A model generated the notes under the pieces. The model did not search any database. It saw nothing but the letters and a program-made list of their open reading frames with translations, and was not told where the DNA came from. 64,000 nucleotides of DNA from CAVTSA01 sp963790575 (GTDB taxonomy: Bacteria; Chloroflexota; Dormibacteria; Dormibacterales; Dormibacteraceae). Positions 51,125 through 58,106 of this stretch are shown here, one piece after another. Made by a program: the position numbers and the translations under genes. Where the stretch lies: NCBI GenBank assembly GCA_963790575.1, contig CAWBPD010000016.1, forward strand, positions 1 to 64,000. Reading direction: 5' to 3'. How positions within the stretch are numbered: position 1 is the first letter of the stretch; each line of letters begins with the position of its first letter.

Positions 51125-51862
51125 TCAGCGGAAGAGGTCCTGCGCCGCCGGGCGGATCAGGTCGCGTCCGGTGCCGGGCCGGGCACTGGTGCTCCACCCC
51201 CGTACGACCACCGCCGGCACCCGGCTCACCTTCCCCATCACCAACTCGGCGGCCGCCGCCAGCTCGTCCGCGACCGCCACCACCGTCGCCTGCAGCACCC
51301 GCCCGTGGTCATCGGGCTGCCCTCGATAGTCGATCAGCGGCGCCAGCCCGGCCACTCCCAGCGCCACGTTGACGATCCCCGTCCGCCAGGGCCGACCGAA
51401 GGTGTCGGCGACGATCACGCCCACCCCCGGCGCTCCCCGCGCGGCAAGCCCCTCGCGAACGCAGGCGGCGGAGCGGTCGCACTCTTCGGGCAGCAGCAGC
51501 ACCTCGCCCTCGTCGCCGGTGACGTTGGAGTGGTCGATGCCGGCGTTGGCGCACACGTACCCCTGCCGTGTCTCAACGATCAGCACCCGCTCGCTGCGCA
51601 CGATGCGGACCGACTCATCGAGGATCGCCTGCACGAATCGGGGATCGGCGTCGAGCCGGCGGGCCAGGTCGCGCGCCTGCGCACCGGGAGTGACACCGGC
51701 CAGCCGGCGGATGCGTCCCTCCGCCTTGGAGACGATCTTCTGCGCCACCACCAGCACATCCCCAGGCTGAAACGAGAACCGGTCCGCGAACAGCCCCGCC
51801 AGGTCGTCACCGGGTCCCACCTCGGGGAGACCTTCGACCGGCAGCAGGGAGAGGGCGCTCAC
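51125..51862 (-). CDS. cofE: F420-0:gamma-glutamyl ligase
   Basis: A 245-residue CofE/FbiB N-domain protein adding glutamates to F420-0 with GTP. Signatures VVAQKIVSKAEGR, NAGIDHSNV, VIVADTFGRPWRTGIVNVALG. GTG start at 51862 overlaps the cofC stop. It lacks the C-terminal FMN domain of actinobacterial FbiB, so a separate reductase would be required if the dehydro route is used. Confidence 0.95.
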   Translation of the reverse strand: MSALSLLPVEGLPEVGPGDDLAGLFADRFSFQPGDVLVVAQKIVSKAEGRIRRLAGVTPGAQARDLARRLDADPRFVQAILDESVRIVRSERVLIVETRQGYVCANAGIDHSNVTGDEGEVLLLPEECDRSAACVREGLAARGAPGVGVIVADTFGRPWRTGIVNVALGVAGLAPLIDYRGQPDDHGRVLQATVVAVADELAAAAELVMGKVSRVPAVVVRGWSTSARPGTGRDLIRPAAQDLFR

Positions 51863-52467
51863 GCCGGTGGTCGGTCGGGGGCGGTCCGGGCCAGCTTTTC
51901 GAGATCGCTCGGCTCGTCGAGGTCGAGGGCCAGCACCTCGCGTTCGTGGAGCCCGAACGGAACTCCGCGGGAGGCGGCGTCGCGCTCGAACTTCCCCAGC
52001 GAATCGTCCCCGAAGTGGAGGCCGATGACACCCGGTGGGTTGAGATAGAGCGCGTTGGTGCCGCCGCGCCCGGTGGCGGGAGCCGCCAGCACGGCCGGGC
52101 TTCCCATCCGCCGCGCGCCCTCGAGCAGATCGCGGACCGCCTCCGGCGAAATCAACGGGAGGTCGCTCGAAAGCAGCAGCACCGCGTCCGCGCCCCCCGC
52201 CACCGCCCGCTCGATGCCCCGGCGTGCGGCCGGGTTCTGCCCTTCGGCGCGCTCCTCACGGATCCACTCCACGCCCGCCTCGCGCGCCAGGCCCACCCCA
52301 TCGTCGCCGGCGCACACCGCGAGCACGTGGTCCCCGGCCCCCGCGGCGGCCAGTGCCAGCCGTGCGTTTCGCTCCGCCAGCCGCCGGCGTTGGGGCGGCG
52401 TGAGCGCCGGGCCCAGACGCTGCTTCGCGTGCGCGAAGTCCTTGATCAGGACCACGACCCAGGTCAC
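51859..52467 (-). CDS. cofC: 2-phospho-L-lactate (PEP) guanylyltransferase
   Basis: A 202-residue CofC/FbiD nucleotidyltransferase that activates phospholactate or PEP with GTP. Signatures VVLIKDFAHAKQRLG, AVLLLSSDLPLI, LNPPGVIGLHFGDDSLGKF. GTGA overlap with cofE. A 67-residue membrane protein gene lies 9 bp upstream in the same operon. Confidence 0.95.
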   Translation of the reverse strand: MTWVVVLIKDFAHAKQRLGPALTPPQRRRLAERNARLALAAAGAGDHVLAVCAGDDGVGLAREAGVEWIREERAEGQNPAARRGIERAVAGGADAVLLLSSDLPLISPEAVRDLLEGARRMGSPAVLAAPATGRGGTNALYLNPPGVIGLHFGDDSLGKFERDAASRGVPFGLHEREVLALDLDEPSDLEKLARTAPDRPPA

Positions 52468-52476
52468 GGCGGGAGG

Positions 52477-52680
52477 CTACTGCTGGCGCTGCCGGCGCGT
52501 GCCGGGGAAGTAGCGGCGCCAGGAGATGATGACGCCGACCACCGCCGCCACTCCGACCAGCACGAAGAGGGGCCAGATTCCCGCCCACCCCAGCGAGCGG
52601 ACCTCCCCGCCGACCGCGAAGGCAAGCAGCAGCACGCAGACCACGAGCAAGAAGATGACGGTGATCGCGCGGTGGACCAT
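52477..52680 (-). CDS. Small membrane protein (67 aa)
   Basis: Two hydrophobic segments (about 6-24 and 33-53), an N terminus of MVHRAIT and a basic C-terminal tail (RRYFPGTRRQRQQ). It leads the cofC-cofE operon and diverges from birA. Resembles small LapA/DUF-type membrane proteins but is not assigned. Confidence 0.75.
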   Translation of the reverse strand: MVHRAITVIFLLVVCVLLLAFAVGGEVRSLGWAGIWPLFVLVGVAAVVGVIISWRRYFPGTRRQRQQ

Positions 52681-52724
52681 TCCGGCCTCAGCTTACGCAG
52701 GCCCGGCTCCTACCCTTGAACCGA

Positions 52725-53357
52725 ATGCGGATCGTCCAGCTGGGCGCGGTGCCGAGCACTCAGGAGGCCGCGCGCGGGCTGCCGGTGGGCACGGCCGTGG
52801 TGGCCCAGTTCCAGTCCGCGGGCCGGGGCCGGCTGGACCGGCGCTGGGAGGCTCCCTGGGGCAGCGCGCTGCTCGCGACCTTCGTCTTCCCCCCGCGTTC
52901 CCTGGCTCTTTTTCGCGCCGGGATCGCGGCAGCCCGGGCGTGCGGCCCGGGGGTCCGCCTCAAGTGGCCCAACGACGTTCTCCTCGAGGGGCGCAAGGTG
53001 GGGGGCCTGCTGGCGGAGCAGCACGCGGGCCGCTGCCTGGTCGGCATGGGCATCAATCTCAGCTGGTCACCACCCGGCGCCGCCCGTCTCGGAGTCCCGC
53101 GGGAGGACCTGCTCGGGGACCTGATCCCCTCACTCGAGGAGTGGTGGTCGCGGGCTGACGCAGACATCCTCGAAGAGTGGCGGCAGCGCTCGGACACGCT
53201 GGGCCGGACGGTTCGGGTGGAACTGCCGAACGAGATCATCGAGGGCGCCGCCGAGGCCCTCGACCCGGACGGCGCGCTGGTAGTCGGCGGCCGGCGGGTG
53301 GTGGTGGGCGACGTGGTCTACCTGCGTGCCACCGCCAGGGATCCGGAGCATGTCTGA
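52725..53357 (+). CDS. birA: Biotin-protein ligase (group I)
   Basis: A 210-residue biotin protein ligase: AQFQSAGRGRLDRRW (biotinyl-AMP loop), LKWPNDVLLEGRKVGGLLAE, VGMGINL. No N-terminal HTH, so it is a group I enzyme without repressor function. ATG at 52725 with TACCCT eight nucleotides before; a TTG at 52716 is the upstream alternative. Its stop overlaps the next gene by 8 bp. Confidence 0.94.
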   Translation: MRIVQLGAVPSTQEAARGLPVGTAVVAQFQSAGRGRLDRRWEAPWGSALLATFVFPPRSLALFRAGIAAARACGPGVRLKWPNDVLLEGRKVGGLLAEQHAGRCLVGMGINLSWSPPGAARLGVPREDLLGDLIPSLEEWWSRADADILEEWRQRSDTLGRTVRVELPNEIIEGAAEALDPDGALVVGGRRVVVGDVVYLRATARDPEHV

Positions 53358-54423
53358 CCCCGCGCTGCAATCCAGGTTGGGACAGCGCGTGACCGACGCC
53401 GCTCGGCAAGCGCTGACAGACCATGGCTACGTGACACCGCTGGACGTCCTGATCGGCATCCACTGGCTGCATGAGGTCCACCCTCAAGCCTGGCGGCAGG
53501 AGCGCGTGGCGACCATCGAAGAGATGGCGCAGGTCGATGTCGCACGTCTGGCCGAGGCCATCCACCTGCTGGGGATCTGGGCGCGCGAGCGAGGCCTGAG
53601 CCCGACCGAGGTCGAATACCGGAGCACCAGCAAGGAGCGTCGCCCACTGCGCTTCACACGGGACGCAGATCCGGAGCTCGAACGTGTTCTGCGCACGCAC
53701 TGGTCCTCGCCCGGCAGCCGGCAGGCCGCCGAGCAGCCGCCCCGGCCCACCAAACCACTCGCGATCATGGCCCTCGGGGATTGGACCTGTCGCGAATGCG
53801 GTGGGAGCGGGGATTTCCTGGTCATGGACGGCCCGGGTCCCCTCTGCCTCACCTGCGCTGACCTCGACCACCTCGTCTTTCTGCCCGCCGGGGATACCGC
53901 GCTGACCCGCCGCGCGACCAAGGCAAGCACGCTGTCAGCCGTCGTGGTCCGCTTCAGCCGGGCCCGCAAGCGCTATGAGCGGCAGGGGATCCTGGTCGAA
54001 GAGCCCGCGCTGGAGGCCGCGGAGGCGTCGTGCTTGGCGGACGCCGAGATCCGCGAGCGGCGGCGCGAGCGCGCCGCGGCACGCCGCCCCGTCGAGGACG
54101 AACGCTTCCAGACCCGGTTCGGCGCGGCCATCCTGGACCAATTCCCGGGTTGCCCGCCCGAGCGAGCGGCCGCCGTCGCGGCCCACGCCGGCCGTCGGGG
54201 GAGTGGCCGGGTCGGGCGGAGCCGCGCGGGGCGGGATGTGGATCCGGAAGCGGTCCGGCTCGCGGTCCGCGCGTCGGTCCGGCACCAGGACACCGACTAC
54301 GATCGGCGGCTGATGCGCGGTGAAGAGCGGGCGGAGGCTCGAGCGGCCGTCGAGGGACAGGTGGCCTTGCTCCTGGAACGGTGGTCGACGGCGGTCCCGC
54401 GGGGTCGGGCCGGTCGTGGCTGA
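53350..54423 (+). CDS. DUF2293 domain protein
   Basis: A 357-residue protein with a treble-clef zinc site (CRECGGSGD and CLTCADL, residues about 150-180) and a C-terminal DUF2293 segment (VRASVRHQDTDYDRRLMRG and EERAEARAAV). Function unknown. GGAG precedes the ATG, which lies in the birA 3' end; its own stop overlaps the molybdopterin subunit start by 8 bp. Charged helices suggest nucleic-acid contact. Confidence 0.85.
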   Translation: MSDPALQSRLGQRVTDAARQALTDHGYVTPLDVLIGIHWLHEVHPQAWRQERVATIEEMAQVDVARLAEAIHLLGIWARERGLSPTEVEYRSTSKERRPLRFTRDADPELERVLRTHWSSPGSRQAAEQPPRPTKPLAIMALGDWTCRECGGSGDFLVMDGPGPLCLTCADLDHLVFLPAGDTALTRRATKASTLSAVVVRFSRARKRYERQGILVEEPALEAAEASCLADAEIRERRRERAAARRPVEDERFQTRFGAAILDQFPGCPPERAAAVAAHAGRRGSGRVGRSRAGRDVDPEAVRLAVRASVRHQDTDYDRRLMRGEERAEARAAVEGQVALLLERWSTAVPRGRAGRG

Positions 54424-56665
54424 CGGGATCGGAAACCGGCGCCGCCGGGTGGAAGACCCGCCGCTGCTGCTTGGGCGTGGTCGCTACGCCGGCGACGTGC
54501 GGCTGCCGGGGATGGCGCAGGTGGCCATGGTCCGCTCACCGTTCGGGCGCGCCAGGGTGAGCGCAATCGACGTCTCGGCGGCCCGCGCCCTCCCCGGCGT
54601 GCTCGCGGTCTGGACCGAGGACGACCTGCCGGAGCCGGCCCGCACCATGCCCGAGGACTTCGTGCCCGGGGGGCTGGAGCGCTTCCCGCGTCCGGTGCTG
54701 GCGCGCGGGGAGGTCCGCTACGGCGGAGAGATCCTGGCCGCCGTGATCGCCGAGTCAGCGGAGGCCGCGGCCGACGCCGCCGAGCTGGTCGAGCTCGACC
54801 TGGAGGCACTGCCGGCGGTCGGGTCGGTGGAGGCCGCGATCGCACCGGGGGCGCCGGAGGTCCATGCCGGTGTGGCCGGGAACCTTGCCTTCACCGGCGC
54901 GGCAGCCTTCGGCGACGTCGAAGCGGCGTTCGCGCAGGCGCCGGTGGTGGTGCGGCGGCGCCTGCACCTGCCGCGCGTCCAGGGGGCGGCGATGGAACCG
55001 CGCGCGACCACGGCGGAACCGCGCGGCGACGGCCTTCGCGTCTGGACCTCCACTCAGTCCGTGTTCTCCGTTCGCGCCCGTGTGGCCGGTGCCCTCGGCC
55101 TCCCCGAACCGGCGGTCGAGGTGCGGGCGGAGAACGTGGGCGGCGGCTTCGGCCCCAAGGGCCGGACCTACCCGGAGGAGATCCTGACCGCGCTCGCCGC
55201 CCACCGGCTCCGGCGCCCCATGTGCTGGGTCGCCGACCGCAGCGAGGACAGCGCCTCCACCGTCCACGCGCACGGCACCATCTTCGAGCTCGAGCTGGCG
55301 GCGGAGCAGAACGGGACTTTGCGCGGGCTGCGCGGCGAGTTCTGGCACGACATCGGGGCCTACGCGTCGATCGGGGCCGGCATCGCCGGCAACGTGGCCA
55401 CGCACCTGCTGTCCGGCTACCGGCATCCGGCGATGCGGGTGACCTTCCACGCCGTGTTCACCGACGGAGCGCCCACCGGCACCGTGCGCGGCGGGGGCCG
55501 GCCGGAGGGCAACTTCGCGATCGAGCGGCTGATGGACGCGCTCGCCGACCGCTTGGGCGTCTCCCGTGTCGATATCCGCCGCCGCAATCTGATCCCGCCG
55601 GAGGCGATGCCATACGCGACCGGGCTCCGCCGCGGCCCGGTCCAGGTCGTGTACGACGGCGGTGACTACCCGCGCCTGCTTCTCGAGGCGGTGCGCCGGA
55701 TCGGCGAGCCGTCACCGGCGCCGTCCGGCCTCGCGCGCGGCGTCGGGGTCTCCTTCGGGGTCGAGTCGACCGGCTTCGGCAGCGGCGAGCCGGCGCGCGT
55801 GCGCCTGCTCGATGACGGCACCGCGGAGCTCTACCTTGGCTCCACGCCGCAGGGCCAGGGGCACGAGACTTTCGCGGCGCAGGTGCTGGTCGAGCGCCTG
55901 GGGTGGCCGCTGGACCGGGTCCGGGTGTTCGCCGGCGATACGCGAGGCGTCCCGGGCGGCGGCGTCACCGCGGGCTCCCGCTCGGCCGTTCATGTTGGCA
56001 GCGCGGTCTCAGTGGCCGCGGTCGCCGCCCGGGACGAGCTCCTGCGCCGGGCCGGTGAGCGGCTGGAGGTGGAGCCCCATGACCTGACCCTGGAGGGGGG
56101 CATGATCACGGTGCGCGGCGTGCCCCAGCGCGCGGTCGCGGCCACCGAGCTGCTGGACGGCGACCCGGTGGAGGTGACGCGGACCTGGGAGACCGAGACC
56201 GGCACCTCCTGGGCGGCCTCCTGCCACGCGGTGGAGGTGGAGGTGGAGCCCGACACCGGCCATGCGCGTGTTCTCCGCTATGTCCTGGTCCACGACTCCG
56301 GCCGTGAGATCAACCCGCGCCTGGTCGAGGGTCAGCTGCAGGGAGGCCTCGTGCACGGGATCGGCTACGCGCTCTTCGAGGAGGCGCTCTACGACCCCGA
56401 GGGGCAGTTTCAGACCGCCTCCTTCCTCGACTACACGCTGGCCTCCGCGCCCGAGATCGCGTTCGTGCCCGAGCTCATCTCACAGGAATCGTTCACCGAG
56501 TTCAACCCGGAGTCGGTGAAGGGGGTCGGGGAGGCGGGGACCATCCCGGCGCCGGCGGCGATCGTCTCCGCCCTCGAGCATGCCCTCCGCTCTCGGCACC
56601 CCGGCGTCGCGCTGGACCGGATCCCGGTGACGCCCGAGCGCCTGCTCTCCGCGCTCCGTCAGTAA
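54416..56665 (+). CDS. Xanthine dehydrogenase-family molybdopterin subunit (second, lone)
   Basis: A 749-residue molybdenum hydroxylase large subunit: GNRRRRVEDPPLLLGRGRYA at the N terminus, NVGGGFGPKG, GTVRGGGRPEGNFAIERLMD, PQGQGHETFAAQVL and the final KGVGEAGTIPAPAA with the catalytic Glu. It belongs with CoxL form II-like or similar hydroxylases, not form I CO dehydrogenase. Again no iron-sulfur or FAD partner is adjacent. GTG at 54416 overlaps DUF2293. Substrate unknown. Confidence 0.9.
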   Translation: MADGIGNRRRRVEDPPLLLGRGRYAGDVRLPGMAQVAMVRSPFGRARVSAIDVSAARALPGVLAVWTEDDLPEPARTMPEDFVPGGLERFPRPVLARGEVRYGGEILAAVIAESAEAAADAAELVELDLEALPAVGSVEAAIAPGAPEVHAGVAGNLAFTGAAAFGDVEAAFAQAPVVVRRRLHLPRVQGAAMEPRATTAEPRGDGLRVWTSTQSVFSVRARVAGALGLPEPAVEVRAENVGGGFGPKGRTYPEEILTALAAHRLRRPMCWVADRSEDSASTVHAHGTIFELELAAEQNGTLRGLRGEFWHDIGAYASIGAGIAGNVATHLLSGYRHPAMRVTFHAVFTDGAPTGTVRGGGRPEGNFAIERLMDALADRLGVSRVDIRRRNLIPPEAMPYATGLRRGPVQVVYDGGDYPRLLLEAVRRIGEPSPAPSGLARGVGVSFGVESTGFGSGEPARVRLLDDGTAELYLGSTPQGQGHETFAAQVLVERLGWPLDRVRVFAGDTRGVPGGGVTAGSRSAVHVGSAVSVAAVAARDELLRRAGERLEVEPHDLTLEGGMITVRGVPQRAVAATELLDGDPVEVTRTWETETGTSWAASCHAVEVEVEPDTGHARVLRYVLVHDSGREINPRLVEGQLQGGLVHGIGYALFEEALYDPEGQFQTASFLDYTLASAPEIAFVPELISQESFTEFNPESVKGVGEAGTIPAPAAIVSALEHALRSRHPGVALDRIPVTPERLLSALRQ

Positions 56666-56673
56666 GGGCCGGC

Positions 56674-56723
56674 TGTCCGCACTGCGACGCTACCCCGGCG
56701 CGCGTAACGTCCGGCTGCGGACA
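56674..56723. terminator. Palindrome family 2, inverted repeat at convergent ends
   Basis: TGTCCGCA (56674-56681) and TGCGGACA (56716-56723), flanked by GGGCC and GGGCCC. The sirtuin stop (56690) lies in the loop, so the right arm is coding. Placed between convergent genes, probably a shared terminator. Confidence 0.55.
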
Positions 56724-57493
56724 CTGGGCCCTGTCTCGGACACCACCAGGGAGACCAGCTCGGGCAGGAGCTCACCGGCGCGCCCGCGCAGCACCACCTC
56801 CGCCCGGGGATCGAGCGGCGTCCGCTCGTCGTTGCAGACGATCACCGGCGCTCCCTGCCGGATCGCCCGCCAGGGAATGTCGGCCGCCGGGTGGACGACC
56901 AGCGAGCTTCCCACGCAGAGCATCGCGTCGCAATCCTCCGCCAGCTCGAACGAGCGTCGCAGCACCTCCTGCGGCAGCGGCTCGCCGAAGAACACCACCG
57001 TCGGCTTGAGGCGGTTCCGCCGGCACAGCAAGCAGCGGGGCGGCAGCTCCCGTTCCAGCCGCGCCTGCACCTGGGGCCGCGGCTCCTCCGCCCCGCAGTC
57101 GAGACAGCGAACCCACCGCGAGTTCCCGTGCAGCTCCAGCACCTCCCTCGAGCCGGCGCGCTGGTGGAGGCCGTCGGTGTTCTGCGTCACCACCCCCGCC
57201 ACGCGACCCGCTTCCTCCAGCCTCGCGATCGCCCGGTGCGCGGGATTCGGCCGCGCCTGCCGGGTCTGGGGCGCCCGCTCCAACGCCACCTCCCAGTACC
57301 GGCTGGGGTCGGCGCGGAAGCGTTCGATCGACGCCACCTGGTAAGGGTCGTAGCGCCGCCAGAGCCCGTCCTGCCCGCGGTAGGTCGGGATCCCGGACTC
57401 GGCCGAGACCCCGGCGCCGGTGAAGACGACGGCGCGCCGGGCGGCGCCCAGGATGGCGGCGGCCTGCCGCAGCTCCGGCGCGGCGACGCTCAC
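56690..57493 (-). CDS. cobB: NAD-dependent protein deacylase (sirtuin)
   Basis: A 267-residue Sir2 protein: TGAGVSAESGIPTYRG, TQNTDGLHQRAG, catalytic His in ELHGNS, zinc Cys in CLDCG and CLLCRR (the second pair spaced CxxC), GSSLVVHP. It removes acyl groups from lysines using NAD. GTG start overlaps the NUDIX stop as GTGA. Confidence 0.94.
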   Translation of the reverse strand: MSVAAPELRQAAAILGAARRAVVFTGAGVSAESGIPTYRGQDGLWRRYDPYQVASIERFRADPSRYWEVALERAPQTRQARPNPAHRAIARLEEAGRVAGVVTQNTDGLHQRAGSREVLELHGNSRWVRCLDCGAEEPRPQVQARLERELPPRCLLCRRNRLKPTVVFFGEPLPQEVLRRSFELAEDCDAMLCVGSSLVVHPAADIPWRAIRQGAPVIVCNDERTPLDPRAEVVLRGRAGELLPELVSLVVSETGPSVRSRTLRAPG

Positions 57494-58038
57494 CGGTGGT
57501 CTGCGAGCCAGTCGGCAAGGGCCTGCCGGTGGCTCGAGAAGGCCAGGCGCGGGAGTCGGTCAAGCGCGAACGAGGCCGTCTCCAGCATTTCCGGTCCGGG
57601 CGCGGGCCGCGCACCGGCGGCGAGGCGCGCCGAGTACCCGAGGACCACCATGCTCGGCGCACCCGCCTTGGGGACGTGGTAGGCGCCGACCAGGCGATCC
57701 ACCACGATCTCGCACCCGATCTCCTCCCGGCACTCGCGGGCGGCGCTCGCTGCCGGATGCTCATCGTCGTTCACGAACCCGCCCGGCAGACACCAGTCGC
57801 CGTACGACGGTTCGGTGGCGCGGCGGGCGAGGACGAGCGCGCCGCCGTCCAGGACCAACGTCGCCGTCGCCAGCTTGGGGTCGCGCCAGAGAATCCAGCC
57901 GCAGCGGTCGCACGCCTCCAGCGGCCGGCCCTCCACCTCATGGATGCTGAGACGCGCTCCGTCGTTGACACAGAAGTGCCGGCCCGGGGCGCCGGCCGCG
58001 CCTCCCAGTCGGTGGTCGTGGTGTTCGTGCTCGCTCAC
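57490..58038 (-). CDS. NUDIX hydrolase with zinc ribbon
   Basis: A 182-residue NUDIX protein. N-terminal zinc ribbon-like (FCVNDG and CDRCGW), then a full Nudix box GGFVNDDEHPAASAARE followed by CREEIG. It resembles NAD+/ADP-ribose pyrophosphatases; coupling to a sirtuin fits NAD or O-acetyl-ADP-ribose metabolism (inference). Confidence 0.92.
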   Translation of the reverse strand: MSEHEHHDHRLGGAAGAPGRHFCVNDGARLSIHEVEGRPLEACDRCGWILWRDPKLATATLVLDGGALVLARRATEPSYGDWCLPGGFVNDDEHPAASAARECREEIGCEIVVDRLVGAYHVPKAGAPSMVVLGYSARLAAGARPAPGPEMLETASFALDRLPRLAFSSHRQALADWLADHR

Positions 58039-58084
58039 CGTGTGGATCCCATCATCGTCGGAGAGCGAACCACCACGTCGCGGC

Positions 58085-58090
58085 TATACT
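58085..58090 (+). promoter_or_regulatory. Candidate -10 of the MaoC-tail gene
   Basis: TATACT, 16 nt before the TTG start at 58107, in the divergent gap with the NUDIX gene. Confidence 0.35.
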
Positions 58091-58106
58091 CGGCGCGCTC
58101 TCACTG

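Noticed and set aside
54416..56665. Form I CO dehydrogenase catalytic subunit
   Set aside because: The active-site loop AYxCSFR is absent (TVRGGGRPEG instead), and no CoxS or CoxM genes are adjacent.
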